Source: Rutidosis leptorrhynchoides (Eukaryota > Streptophyta > Magnoliopsida > Asterales > Asteraceae). Taken from it: a DNA stretch of 64,000 nucleotides. Position numbers and translations under genes: made by a program. This document shows positions 40,981 through 57,719 of this stretch, piece by piece. Position 1 is the stretch's first letter; the number at the start of each line of letters is the position of its first letter. The stretch covers positions 314,946,501 through 315,010,500 of the forward strand of contig NC_092335.1 of the NCBI RefSeq assembly GCF_046630445.1, written 5' to 3'. Below the pieces are notes generated by a model that was given only the letters and a program-made list of their open reading frames with translations, was not told where the DNA came from and did no database searches.

Positions 40981-42280
40981 TATACCTTCGACTGTTAAGG
41001 TTGTTTACAGTTTTTGCTGCTTCATCAGCTTTTTCAACATTCTGAGTATTGATTCGTAGACTAAAGCACTTTTCAGAATTTTAGAATGGAAGATCATAAT
41101 TCTAAGAGGTAAATGTTATATGTATACATATAAATGTTGATGTAGAAACGCTGCGAGATTCGAAATACTGATTGCTAATTTTCGGTAATTGATATGGCAA
41201 TTCTTGTTACAAGATGTGGATGAATATATGAATAGGTTTTAATGAACAAATATAATGATTCTTCGGAGACACTTAAGCCAATGAGTGAAGAAGTTGCTGG
41301 TAAGTTTACTGCTAATGTGGTGGGATATAAACGGTTTTTCGGTAACGATAACGAAAGGTAAACTTATATGTCAAAGTTATAATAAGGCTTATTCAAATGA
41401 AAAGTCGAAATTGATTTGCTGAAGCTGTGACAAAATTGGCTACTTTGGAAAGGGATTGCAAAGTGATTTTCGGTAATAACAACGCCAAAGGAGCTAGCAC
41501 AGATACGTTTTAAACGTTTACTCAGGTTCCGAGTGTTTTCAGGTGCATAACTATATGTATCAATCTTTTATTTCGTAGATGAAGTGCAGTTGGTTCATCC
41601 TCTCGATTGAGGTGTTTTTAAGAATCATGAAAGGTTTGAACGCAGATTGTAATCGTCAAGATACAAATGAGGTTTAAGATGAATCGAGTGACAAACTTGA
41701 AGAGATATTTAGTTTCATATGTTATAATCAATATTTTAATTCATTTTAATTGTCCAATGTTAGTAGTCCACAGTTAGTAATTCAATAATTCATATATAGT
41801 TTAATATATAATATTCGAATTAATTAATACGTATCGTGACCCATTGTATGCATGTCTCAGACTCGATCACAACTCAAGGTATATATATTATTTCAGAATC
41901 AACCTCAACCCTGTATAGCTAACTCAATCATTACCGCATATAGAGTGTCTATGGTTATTCCAAATAATATATATAGATGACATCGATATGATATGTCAAA
42001 ACATTGTATACGTGTCCTGATATTTAAAATGCTTAAATAACAGTATTTAAATGATGATAAATAAAGTGCGTAAAATAAATAACAAAAATTAAATGACGAT
42101 AAATAAAATTGTGAGAATTAAAATTACGATAAATAAATTGTGATAAATAAATGTAATAAGGAATTAGCAGTTAGCTAGGAACAGTTAGATAGGATTTTGT
42201 TAGCATGGATTCTTAACAAATTTATCATAGTTAATTTGTTTGTTTCTAACAATGTAAGAACCTGTTTTCCCAGTTATGTT

Positions 42281-42375
42281 GGACGCCGTCCAACAGGGTG
42301 GGACGCCGTCCCATTATGAAGGGATGGACGCCGTCCAGAATTCTGGACGCCGTCCAGAATTCTGGACGCCGTCCA
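42281..42375. repeat. Cluster of CTGGACGCCGTCCAG palindromes
   Basis: Five copies of a GGACGCCGTCC-type odd palindrome, several flanked by GAATTC. A further cluster of three lies at 44304-44362 near the LTR end, and the 3' LTR has it at 51581-51655. It resembles clustered sites for a dimeric DNA-binding protein. Confidence 0.7.
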
Positions 42376-43261
42376 GATGGCCTGAAGAGCCTGTTTTTGT
42401 GTTTTTGATATTTAAAAGGGGTAATTTAGTAATTTCACATTGTGGACGACTTTAAGGCCCTAGATTAGTTTGTGGAGCCTCATTTACTCCATTTACAACC
42501 ACCAAACCTCTTCCACTTAAATTCTAGAGAGAGAGAGAGAGAGAGAGTGATTCAAGAGTGAGAAAGCTCAAATCGAGGTAGAAGAAGCTTGTTTCGGGTT
42601 AGAGCTCGTGCATTAAAGTTGTTCATCTCCCCACTAGCTACATTTTGATTGTAGTGGTAAGTCTTAACCTTGATTTTCTTGCTATTAATTGTTTAAGGGT
42701 TAGGGTTTGGGTTAGTGATGTGTATAAAACCCATTTGTTAGTGATTTGGGGATTTTGGGTAAGTTTGGGTCATGAAGACTCAAAGGATGACTAACCTAGG
42801 GTTTTGAAAATGTTAAATGTGTTTATGAGTCTTAAATTGATTAGTTAACTACTAGCACACCTAAATGTTATGTAAGTGGGTATTATTTGGGTATGTGGTG
42901 ACCCGAATGGGTGTGGAAACCTCTAATGGGTAAAACGGGTCTTTGATGACCTAAGTTATCTTGTTAGGGTGAAAATGCGATAACATTGTGATTAGATGTG
43001 TATTAAGACCATAAATGGCTATAGTTAGGGTTTTTGGCGAAGTTGACCCAATATTAGGGTTAAGTGTGCAAATGGGTCGGAATTGCACCATGGGTCAAAA
43101 TGACACTAGAATGGTGAGTGAGTTGGTTGACCAACTTGATCTTTTGATTGATTATTTCCATTATGTAATAGGTGCTTTACATTGAAGTTTGCAAGCTCGG
43201 TTATCCTTCACAAAAGACTTTGAGGTGAGTGGAATAATTATATGCGTAGATATATAATGTA

Positions 43262-43600
43262 TTTATTTGTGTAGCGTGAGATGTGAAGTGTCGATGTGCT
43301 AAGACACCACGTTCACGTGATGAGTGAAGTGTCGATGTGCTATGACACCACTCAAAGTAATATGACGGGTGAAGTGTCGAGGTGTTAAGATGTCACTCGG
43401 GGTGAAGCATCGAGGTGTTAAGATGCCACTCGGGGTAAAGCATCGAGGTGTTAAAATGCCACCTAGGAGTGAAATGTCGAGGTGTTAAGGCACCACTCCG
43501 TAAAATAAAGAGTGAAGCATCGAGGTGTTAAGATGCCACTCGGGGTGAAGTATCGAGGTGTTAAGATGCCACCCGAGGGTTTAGTGATACGAGGTGTTAA
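43262..43600. repeat. 33-34-bp tandem array in C LTR
   Basis: About nine units built on GAAGTGTCGAGGTGTTAAGA followed by TGCCACTCGGGGT or close variants. The same array is in the 3' LTR, where it is split by the solo LTR at 52657-56803. Confidence 0.85.
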
Positions 43601-43711
43601 GTACACTAACGGATGTTATGAACACCGATGGCCTTTCGAGAGCGCCATTCCCTTGTTCGATTGGTTAACCATGGTTATTGTATTGTAGTGTAGCATACTA
43701 CAAAACTCGGG

Positions 43712-43771
<60 letters not shown>
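43712..43771. repeat. (TA)n microsatellite in C 5' LTR
   Basis: TA run. The 3' LTR equivalent (57101-57183) is longer. Confidence 0.9.
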
Positions 43772-43774
<3 letters not shown>

Positions 43775-44416
43775 ATTGTTGTTGCTAGCTTGCGGTATTG
43801 GAGGTTACTAGCTTTGTATTTGAGATTATAAGCTAATTGTGTTACTAGCTTGTATGCGGTATGTGTGTAAGTGATTACAAGTAGGTATATTATATATGTA
43901 TGTGTATAATTATTGCATTCACTAAGCGTTAGCTTACCCTCTCGTTGTTTACCTTTTTAGGCTCCGACGTAGACAAGGGCAAATGTATTCGTTTGGATTA
44001 GTATTGACTCTCGGGGGTATAGCTTTTGGAAGTTCGGCCAAGATTTGGGTAGCTTAACCTCAAACACCATGCTCTCGGTGTCGTTTGGAAATTAAACTCT
44101 TATGGTCAAAACTTTTGTTTTTGAACGAAATCCGTAAAATGGGCGATTGTGGGCCCGATGATGTAAAACTTGTTTCGATGTTGGAAATCAAATAGTTTCA
44201 CTTAAAATGATATGTTGTAAAAAGGTTTTTGTTTAATAGTGCCGGGAAGTGGGATTTCCGCTCACGTAAGTGAGCACGGGGATCAGTCCCTGATAGAGCA
44301 ACGGGACGCCGTCCAAAAAGGCTGGACGCCGTCCAGGCCTTTAGTACTGGACACCGTCCAGATCCAGAAATTTTTTTTAGGTCATGTTTTGTTTTAACGA
44401 AGGTTAGGACGTTACA

Positions 44417-44432
44417 AGTAGTATCAGAGCAT
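44417..44432 (+). other. Primer-binding site of element C
   Basis: AGTAGTATCAGAGCAT two to three bases after the LTR, iMet-type with one mismatch to TGGTATCAGAGC. Confidence 0.7.
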
Positions 44433-47400
44433 GGTCTAAGGGATTTAGGCGACTTGAGATAGGTGCCTAGACTTTGACTTATTTGTGTATGCGCTTTATG
44501 CGGAACTTGTAGGAGATGGGTCGGACCGGGAGTTGATTAGTGCTTAGGTTTATGTGAATTAACCTTGTACTAACTGTTTTGTGTTATTTTAGCAATCATC
44601 AAGCGAGATAGACGTTGTACTAGCGAATTAATGCGACGTGATCGCGTAACAATGATTAGCTACCATTGTTACGGGTTCAAATTATGACAAACAAGCGATG
44701 TACGACGATTGTTGAGCAAGATGGGGTAGTGTGGTGTATATGTATATACATATGTGTTAAGTCCTTTCATTTCGTTGCTTAATTTACTTTGTTTTATAGA
44801 ATGAGGATGAGGAATGGACACGACACCAATGACGGAAGTACGAGTGAGGACGTTGAACTCACGGCCAAGGTTGAGGCCATCTTTAAAAGGCTAAAAAAGG
44901 ATTTTCTTGACGATGTTCGAAAGGTTTTCCAAGAGTCAGTTGATGGGCAAGTAACCGAAATGATAAATGAGCGAATGAATGCCACGATCGAGGAGGCATT
45001 AGAAGCTAGAAACATTCATCCTCGTGGTGAATGGGGTGATGGTAACGGTGGGAATGGAAGGCGGGACTTCCATTACAAAAATTTCAAGGATGCTCAACCC
45101 CCGATGTTTAATGGGGTACGAGATCCGTTGAAAAGCACATGTTGGATTTTCGATATCGAGGGAGCTTTCCGTACCGCGGAGTGTCCTCCCGAGAAGAAAG
45201 CAAGGTACGGTTCTAGTATGTTGCGGAAAGAAGCTAAGTTATGGTGGGATGATAAAATCAACTTATATGGTGAGGGGCAATGTATGAGTTTGACATGGGA
45301 AGAGTTTAAGAAGGAATTTTTCAAAGAATACCGAACTTCTTCCGATCTTGATAGAATCCGGGACGAGTTGCACAATTTGCAACAAGGATCAATGGACTTG
45401 GTTACTCTCAAATCTAACTTCTTGGCAAAGACTCGTTTTTGTCTGGAATATGTTGGCGACGATCACAAGCTAATGAAAGATTTCTACCGTACCATGCATG
45501 ATGAGTTCAAGTGTAAGATTAGTTGAGGAGCGGCTAAGTCTTTTGACGAGTTATTTGAGTTGGCTCGGGGTTTTGAGCCTGAGGTTCCAAGGAAAAGTGA
45601 TTTCACTTTTTCTAAAAGAAAGTTTGAAGGTTCTAGTCATTCTAACTTTTCAAACAAGAAGAACAAGAACAAGAAGGGTTCCGTAAGTGTCAATAGCGTG
45701 AAGAAGGGTGCTTCCGGTGGTTTTTCTTATACGTGCTACAATTGTGGGCAAGCGGGTCATATGGCTCGTGATTGTCCGAAACCATCTTCCGAAAACAAGC
45801 TAACTTGTTTTAATTGCGGTAAAGAAGGGCATAAGAAGCCGGAGTGTCCCGATTTGCGAAACGAAAATGTTAAACGTCTAGAGAAAGCGGCGGGTACGGC
45901 TAGGGGTCGCAATTATTTGATGACCAATGATGAAGCCAAACAATCCAACGAAGTTGTCTCAGGTACTTTCATGGTTAATTCTAATCCGGCAAGGATTCTA
46001 TTTGATAGCGGTGCAAATTTGTCGTTTGTGTCTCCAAAATTTGTGCCTAAACTTAATAGACTTTTAGCTAAGTTAAGTCATCCAGTAGAAGTCGAAATAG
46101 CGTACGGCAAGACGGTGCTAGTGGTTTATGTGTGTAAAAATTGTGATGTCATTTTTGGTGCCGAAAACTTTAAGATTGATCTTATCTCGATGACCTTGGG
46201 TGATTTTGATGTCTTTGTTGGTATGGATTGGCACGATCATAATAGAACCGATATTGCATGCCATGAAAAATTTATTCGTGTGAAGACCCCAAGTGGGGGA
46301 GAGTTAATTATTCACGGTGATAAGCGTAGAAGACTTGTGCCGATATGCACTTTTACACGGGCACATCGTTTCCTTGTTAGTGGTGGCATGGCTTTTCTTG
46401 CCCATGTTGTTGATACTCGTGATGAGCCACCACCCATTCGTGAAATTCTGGTGGTTAGTGAATTCGAAGACGTTTTTTCGGACGAGTTACCGGGTGTTCC
46501 GGAGGAAAGACAAGTTGAATTTCGCATTGAGTTGGTTCCGGGGGCTACCCCCATTGCTAAAACTCCTTATTATTTAGCGCCAACGAAAATGCAAGAGTTG
46601 TTAAATCAAACCCAAGAGTTGCTTGAGAAGGGTTTCATTCGACCGAGTGCTTCACCATGGGGTGCTCCGGTTTTATTCGTGAAGAAGAAGGATGGTGGTA
46701 TGCGGATGTGCATCGATTATCGAGAGTTGAACAAAGTGACGATCAAGAATCGTTATCCATTGTCTCGGATTGACGATTTGTTTGACCAACTTCAAGTTGC
46801 AACGTATTTCTCTAAAATCGACCTACGGTCCGGCTATCATCAAATGGGGTCCGTGAGGAAGACATTAAGAAAACGGCTTTTCGAACGCGTTATGGGCATT
46901 TTGAATTCGTGGTAATGCCTTTTGGTCTTACGAATGCACTGGCGGCATTCATGGATCTTATGAACCGAGTGTGTCAACCTATGTTGGACAAGTCGGTAAT
47001 TGTGTTCATTGACGACATACTTGTCTATTCGAAGAGTATGAAGGAACATGAACATCATTTGAGGGGTGTGTTAAAGACGTTGCGGAAGGAGAAGTTTTAT
47101 GCTAAATTCTCCAAATGTGAATTTTGGCTAAGGGAAGTTCAATTCCTTGGCCATATTGTGAATGAAAATGGTATTCAAGTAGATCCGGGGAAGATAGAGA
47201 CGGTGAAGAGTTGGAGACGACCGACTACGCCTACGGAAATTCGAAGTTTTCTCGGATTGGCCGGTTATTATCGTCGGTTTATCCAAGACTTTTCTAAGAT
47301 AGGTTCTTCGTTGACGAAATTGACGAGGAAGAACGCGAGGTTTATTTGGGAGAACGAGCAAGAAAATGCTTTTCAATTGTTAAAAGAAAAGTTGTGTCAA

Positions 47401-47747
47401 GCTCCGGTGTTGGTGTTGCCGGAAGGTGCGGAAGACATGACGGTTTATTGTGATGCTTTGCTAAATGGGCTCGGGTGTGTTCTAATGCAAAGAGGTAAAG
47501 TCATCGCTTACGCCTCTTGACAATTAAAGGAACACGAGACGAGATATCCGACTCATGATCTTGAGTTGGCGGCGGTCGTGCATGCATTAAAAATTTGGCA
47601 CCATTACTTGTATGGTGTCAAGAGTACGATTTATTCGGATCATAAGAGTTTGAAACATCTCTTTAACCAAAGATATTTGAATTATCGTCAACGTAGGTGG
47701 ATGGATGTGGTAAAAGATTATGATTGTGAAATACTTTATCATCCGGG

Positions 47748-49984
<2,237 letters not shown>

Positions 49985-51533
49985 CCGGGCAAGGCGAATG
50001 TGGTCGCGGATGCGTTAAGTCGAAAGAGTCATCACCCGGTGTTACGATTGGGATTGTTACATATGATTATTACTAACGATTTTTTTGAAAAACCTTGGTG
50101 TGATTCAAATAGAGGCTTACGTTCACAACAAGCATGCGGAACGAATAGTGGGGCAATCGGAGTTCATTACTATGGGCTCGCGTGGTTTGTTGTCTTTTCA
50201 AGGAAGAGTGTGGGTGCCTAAGATGGGGGATTATCGATAAGTGCTACTCGATGAAGCACATAAATCAAAGTATTCCATTCATCCAGGCGCAACAAAAATG
50301 TATCTTGATTTAAGGAAGAATTATTGGTGACCGGGCATGAAACGTGATGTTGTTAAGTATGTTGAGCAATGCATCACGTTTTTGCAAGTTAAAGCCGAGC
50401 ACCAAAAGCCGTATGGTAAGTTACAATAGTTAGAAATCCCGAAGTGGAAATGGGAGCACATTACCATGGACTTTATCACAAAGTTACCAAAGACGGCGAG
50501 AACCCAATTTGATTCAATTTGGGTGATAGTTGACCGATTGACAAAAAGTGCTTTGTTTCTTCCCATTCGGGAAGCGATATCGTCGGAGACCTTGGCTAAA
50601 TTGTTTATCAAGGAAGTAGTCGCTCGACATGGGGTTCCTATATCTATTATTTCGGATCGAGATACCCGTTTTACATCTCGGTTTTGGGAAAAGTTTCATG
50701 ACGATATGGGTACACAATTAAAATTGAGCACGGCGTATCATCCTCAAATGGATGGTTAAACCGAACATACGAATCAAACTTTCGAGGATATGTTACGGGT
50801 GTGCATTATTGATTTCGGTGGTAGTTGGGATGAGCACTTACCTTTGGTGGAATTTTCGTACAATAATAGTTATCATACTAGTCTCGGGATGCCACCTTAT
50901 GAGATGCTTTATGGGCGAAGGTGTCGAACTCCAAATTGTTGGGGTGAAATTGGTCAAAAGGAAATCGGGAGTACCGATTTGGTTTTAGAGACGAATAGCA
51001 AGATTGATATGATTCGGGCTCATTTGAAAAAGGCTCAAGATAGACAAAAGTCATATGCCGACAAACGTAGGCGAATGATCGAATTCCAAGAAGGTGACAT
51101 GGTGATGCTTAAGGTTTCTCCATGGAAAGGTATTATTCGGTTTCGAAAAAGGGGAAAGTTAGCTCCTCGGTTTATTGGCCCTTTTAAAGTTTTAGCTCGT
51201 ATTGGCGAAGTTGCATATCGTTTGGAATTACCCGAAGAACTTGCGGGGATCCATAATACATTTCATGTTTCCCATCTCCGTAAGTGTCTTGCGGATGATT
51301 CTTCGTGGGTGTCGTTAGACGAAATTGAGCTAAACAACAAGTTAGAATAGGTTGAGGAGCCGATTGCTATCCTCGATGAAAAGGTGAAAATTTTGAGAAA
51401 TAAAGAGGTGAGAACCTTTAAAGTTCAATGGCATCGAAGTATAGGTTCCGAGTTTACTTGGGAGCCCGAAGAGTTTGTTCTTGTGTATCTTCCTGCTTGT
51501 CATGCGGCTTGGATTGCGAGGTCGCAATTCGGT

Positions 51534-51549
51534 TCAAGTGGGGGGGAGT
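51534..51549 (+). other. Polypurine tract of element C
   Basis: CAAGTGGGGGGGAGT directly before the 3' LTR terminus TGTAAG. The last pol stop codon (51552-51554) lies inside the LTR. Confidence 0.8.
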
Positions 51550-54329
51550 TGTAAGAACCTATTTTCCCAGTTATGTTGGACGCTATCCAACAGGGTGGGA
51601 TACCGTCCCATTATGAAGGGCTGGACGCCGTCCAGAATTCTGGACGCCGTCCAGATGGCCTGACGAGCCTATTTTTGTGTTTTTGATATTTAAAAGGGGT
51701 AATTTGGTAATTTCACATTGTGGACGACTTTAAGGCCCTAGATCAGTTTGTGGAGCCTTATTTACTCCATTTACAGCCACCAAACCTCTTCCACTTAAAT
51801 TCTAGAGAGATGGAGTGATTCAAGAGTGAGAAAGCTCAAATCGAGGTAGAAGAAGCTTGTTTCGGGTTAGAGCTCGTGCATTAAAGTTGTTCATCTCCCC
51901 ACTAGCTACATTTTGATTGTAGTGGTAAGTCTTAACCTTGATTTTCTTACTATTAATTGTTTAAGGGTTAGGGTTTGGGTTAGTGATGTGTATAAAACCC
52001 ATTTGTTAGTGATTTAAGGATTTTGGCTAAGTTTGGGTCATGAAGACTCAAAGGATGACTAACCTAGGGTTTTAAAAATGATAAATGTGTTTATGAGTCT
52101 TAAATTGGTTAGTTAACTACTAGCACACCTAAATGTTATGTAAGTGGGTGTTATTTGGGTATGTGGTGACCCGAATGGGTGTGGAAACCTCTAATGGGTA
52201 AAACGGGTCTTTGATGACCTAATTTCTCTTGTTAGGGTGAAAATGCGATAACATTGTGATTAGATGTGTATTAAGACCATAAATGGATAGAGTTAGGGTT
52301 TTTGGCGAAGTTGACCCAATATTAGGGTTAAGTGTGCAAATGGGTCGGAATTGCACCATGGGTCAAAATGACACTAAAATGGTGAGTGAGTTGGTTGACC
52401 AACTTGATCTTGTGATTGATTATGTGTATGATGTAATAGGTGCGTTACATTGAAGTTTGCAAGCTCAGTTATCCTTCACAAAAGACTTTGAGGTGAGTGG
52501 AATAATTATATGCGTAGATATATAATGTATTTATTTGTGTAGCGTGAGATGTGAAGTGTCGATGTGCTAAGACACCACGTTCACGTGACGAGTGAAGTGT
52601 CGATGTGCTAAGACACCACTCAAAGTAATATGACGGGTGAAGTGTCGAGGTGTTAATGTGATGACCCGGAAATTTCCAACCAAATTTAAACATGATCTTT
52701 ATATTATTTCGACACGATAAGCAAAGTCTGTAATGTTGAGTCACAAATATTTCGAACTGTTTCATATATTCGTTTGACTTTCGACCATTCTCGACGATTC
52801 ACGAACAACTATTTGTAAATAGATAACATATATATATTTAAATAGGTATTTATAATTTGAAATATAATTTAGAATATTATATAATATGATTATTAGGATT
52901 TATATTGTAAAATAAATAAATTATAATGCGATTAATGGAAACTATAGAATATATAGATGTATATAAATATGTATATAAATATTACTTGTAAATATATAAA
53001 GTTATATTAAATCTATTTGTTTAAAAATATATAATATAATTGTTTTAGTAATTAACTTTGCTATTTAAAACTGTTTATATATAGAAAGGGAAGATAAATG
53101 ATTTCGAGCTTAATTAGTAAACGTCAGTAATACTCGGTTGACATTTCGTTAGCGTTCATATAGATTTAATATAAGTTTATGATGGATTAAAATAAAAGCG
53201 GAACTGTAAATCGATTACGAAGATTTTAGATTTGTTAAAAGTATTTTTACCTTTTTAAGTTTAATATTAGTACTCTGTACATATAAATCGGAACAAAAAA
53301 TAAATAATTTTCTAACCTTTTTGATCAGGTTTCAAACAGGTAATGAGTGAAATAATTAAATATGTTTAATCTAAAAATTTGAGATTTTTAAGAACACTTT
53401 TATACGTTAACTGTTTAGCAATGGACACGATATACCTATCCTCGATCAACTGTCGGCAGAGGAAAACCCTTGTGCGTACTGTATAGTGCTTTCAATCCTT
53501 CCACTTGTTAATGATTTATTTTTTTAATTATTATTATTATTAATATTAAATATTATATATAATACATAATATATATATATATCTATATATATGTAATATA
53601 TGTTTATGTATATCGTAAGAGAGGGAGAAGACAGACTGTCGACCACCAGAATTGCCGCCACCGGAACACCACCACCTTAAACCACCATACCCGTCACCCT
53701 CACCTCCGTAAACTACCACCAGTCGCCACCCATAAACGCAACACCCATTTTTTTTCTTTTTCTTCTTTCTCCTTCGTTTTCATTCAACTCCGGCTACTAC
53801 AGTTACTCAAAACTTGTTTCTGTGTTGATGATAAAGATGATATCATATGATAATGATGTGAAGTGATACAAGATAACGTGATGTTTGATGATGATTAGAA
53901 GTCGAATATGGTGATGGCAAGGTCATGATGATGTTTACGATATGCTAATATTGTGGAAGACACGCGAAGACGATGATGATTAGGATGATGATTCGATGAT
54001 CATGATAGTAAGTTGATCAGGATATGTGGTGATGACGGGTGAAAGAGACGATGAATAGTGAAACGATTACGATGTTGATAATTCTGTTACATGGTGGAAT
54101 GATGATCCAAATAATGAATCTCGATGCATAATGATATTGATGATGTTGTGATGATGATGGATGAGATATGATGATCATTCAATGGTGATGATGAAGATGA
54201 TGAGATGAATGATACATAATGGTGGCGATGGTGTATGATAATGATGATGACTGTGAAAAGAGAAGATGATGATTATGGAAATGATGACATCGATGATGAT
54301 AATATGATGTATGATGGTAACGAACGAGA

Positions 54330-54430
54330 ATGATGCCGAGGTATGATGATGATGATGCCGAGGTATGATGATGATGCCGAGGTATGATGATGATGATGCC
54401 GAGGTATGATGATGATGATGATGATGCAGT
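54330..54430. repeat. GATGAT / CCGAGGTAT tandem array
   Basis: Four units of GCCGAGGTATGATGATGATG with variable GAT number, in a wider GATGAT-rich tract (53820-54480). The Ile/His/Ser-rich frames here are artefacts. Confidence 0.8.
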
Positions 54431-55304
54431 GGAGTATGTGATGATAATGATAATGAAACATGATAATGATAATGATAATTGTATATCTTTTATCATTATT
54501 ATCATTATTATGATTATTATTATTTTATCATAACTATTATTAATATTATTATTTTATTTTATGATTATGAATCGAGTATGATGATGACGATAATGAAGAT
54601 CGTGATGATCATGGACGACGGTGATGATGAATGACGATTATGATCGATGACGTTTAGGAGGGTATAACTCTCATTATCACAAAATTTTATTATTGTTTAT
54701 TGTTATTATTATTATTTTTATTCCTATTAATTTTATTATTGTTATTATTAAGATTATTATTAATTGTGTTATTATTGGTGTTATAAGTATTATTATTTAG
54801 TATTATTGTTTGTATCATTAATATTAACATCATTATCATTACTAATATTATCACTAAATATCATTATTATTATGATTATTATTAAAATAAGTATTACTAT
54901 TATTATTATCATTATTATTAATATTATTATTATTATAATGTTATTCATTATTATTAATCTCAAGATTATCATTATAAGTTATGCTATTATCGTACCAAGT
55001 ATTATTATTATTAGTATTATGATAAGAGTTATTGTAAGGATTATAATTATATATACATATAAATTATGAATACAAATATGAAAATGAGTAAAACTATAAT
55101 TAAGTCATGATCTAAATAGGATATTATTACTATTATTATTATTATTAGAAGTATTATTATTAGTAAAATCATTATTAACATCATTATTAGTAAGAGTATT
55201 ATTATTATAGACATTATAGTTATTATTATTACTAATATTGTTATGTTATTATTATTTTATTACTAAAAATATTAAAAATTATCATTTCAGTAAAGTTATC
55301 ATCA

Positions 55305-55586
<282 letters not shown>

Positions 55587-55812
55587 TATTATTATAGAAT
55601 GAAACACCTTTTATCTACTATTATCAATATTATTTTATCGAATAACTATTAGCTATATAAAATCATATTTACTACATATAACGTAACTATATTAATACTT
55701 TTTACAATAAATATTAATAAATATAACTAATTAGGTTATTAATGAAAAACATAACTAAAATAACAATTAATAGACTTATAATGCATAATTTATTCGATTA
55801 CCATTATATGTG

Positions 55813-55889
<77 letters not shown>

Positions 55890-57098
55890 GATATAGGTTC
55901 GTGAATCCAAGGCCAACCCTGCATTGTTCAATATAGTCATATGTATTTTTACTACAAAATACATTAGGTGAGTTTCATTTTCCTTTTTACCCTTTATATT
56001 TTTGGGACTGAGAATACATGCGCTGCTTTTATAAATGTTTTACGAAATAGACACAAGTAATTGAAACTACATTATATGGTTGAATGATCGAAGCCGAATA
56101 TGCCCCTTTTAGCTTGGTAGCCTAAGAATTAGGGAACATCACTAAATTTGAGAATTAGTGCACGCCTAATTGACGCGAATCCTAAAGATAGATCTATGGG
56201 CCCGACGACCCCCATCCAAAGTACCGGATGCTTTAGTACTTCGATGTTGTTTTATATCATGTCCGAAGGATTTCCCGGAATGATAGGGGATATTCTTATA
56301 TGCATCTTGTTAATGTCGGTTACCAGGTGTTCAATCCATATGCATGATTTTTGTCTCTAAGCATGGGACGTATATTTATGAGAACTGGAAATGAAATTCT
56401 TGTGGTCTATTAAAATAATGAAAATGAATGATTATGATAAACTAATGAACTCACCAACCTTTTGGTTGACACTTTAAAGCATGTTTATTCTCAGGTATTA
56501 AAGATATCTTCCGCTGTGCATTTGCTCATTTTAAAGACATTACTTGGAGTCTTTCATGGCATACATTTCGAAAGACGTTGCATTCGAGTCATTGAGTTCA
56601 TCAAGATTATTATTAAGTCAATTATAGTTTGGATAGTGGATATTATGAAAGGGTATGCATGTCTGTCAATTTTTGATGTAAAGAAAGTTTATCTTTTAAA
56701 AATGAATGCAATGTTTGTAAAATGTATCATATAGAGGTCAAATACCTCGCGATGAAATCAACTATTGTGAATCGTTTATAATGTATATGAACGGGTCCTT
56801 TCAGTTAAGGTGCCACTCGGGGTGAAGCATCGAGGTGTTAAGATGCCACCTAGGAGTGAAATGTCGAGGTGTTAAGACACCACTCCGTAAAATAAAGAGT
56901 GAAGCATCGAGGTGTTAAGATGCCACTCGGGGTGAAGTATCGAGGTGTTAAGATGCCACCCGAGGGTTTAGTGATACGAGGTGTTAAGTACACTCACGTA
57001 TGTTATGAACACTGATGGCCTTTCGCGAGCGCCATTCCCTTGTTCGATTGGTTATCCATGGTTATTGTGTTGTGGTGTAGCATACTATAAAACTCGGG

Positions 57099-57100
<2 letters not shown>

Positions 57101-57183
<83 letters not shown>
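57101..57183. repeat. (TA)n microsatellite in C 3' LTR
   Basis: TA run equivalent to 43712-43771. Confidence 0.9.
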
Positions 57184-57187
<4 letters not shown>

Positions 57188-57719
57188 ATTGTTGTTGCTA
57201 GCTTGCGGTATTGGAGGTTACTAGCTTTGTATTTGAGATTATAAGCTAATTGTGTTACTAGCTTGTATGCGGTATGTGTGTAAGTGATTGCAAGTAGGTA
57301 TATTATATATGTATGTGTATAATTATTGCATTCACTAAGCGTTAGCTTACCCTCTCGTTGTTTACTTTTTTAGGCTCTGGCGTGGACAAGGGCAAAGGTA
57401 TTCGTTTGGATTAGTAGTGACTCTCGGGGGTATATCTTTTGGAAGTTCGGTCAAGATTTGGGTAGTTTAACCCCAAACACAAAGCTCTAGTTGTCGTTTG
57501 GAAATTAAACACTTATGGTCGAAACTTTTATTTTTGAACGAAATCCGTAAAATGGGCGATTGTGGGCCCGATGATGTAAAACTTGTTTCGATGTTGGAAA
57601 TCAAATAGTTTCACTTAAATTGATATGTTGTAAAAAGGTTTTCGTTTAGTAGTGCCGGGAAGTGGGATTTCCGCTCACGTAAGTGAGCACGGGGATCAGT
57701 CCCTGACAGAGCAACGGGA

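Larger units (their letters stand above)
39578..42252 (-). mobile_element. Internal region of family A copy A3
   Basis: Collinear with A2 26555-29390: polypurine tract region (39585-39610), antisense microprotein, twin palindromes, small sense ORF, antisense knuckle-like motif. It stops at TTCTAACAA, where element C inserted (expected duplication AACAA at 42248-42252). The same point in A2 reads on into CTTTTATTTTG. The missing 5' part should lie beyond the elements on the right. Confidence 0.8.
42253..44416 (+). repeat. 5' LTR of element C
   Basis: Starts TGTAAGAACC, ends GGACGTTACA. Contains GGACGCCGTCC palindromes at both ends, a GA run (42529-42549), a 33-34-bp tandem array (43262-43600) and a TA run (43712-43771). 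Confidence 0.9.

Noticed and set aside
54179..54505. His/Ser/Ile-rich frames in the GATGAT tract
   Set aside because: Simple-repeat translation, with no support from other family A LTRs.
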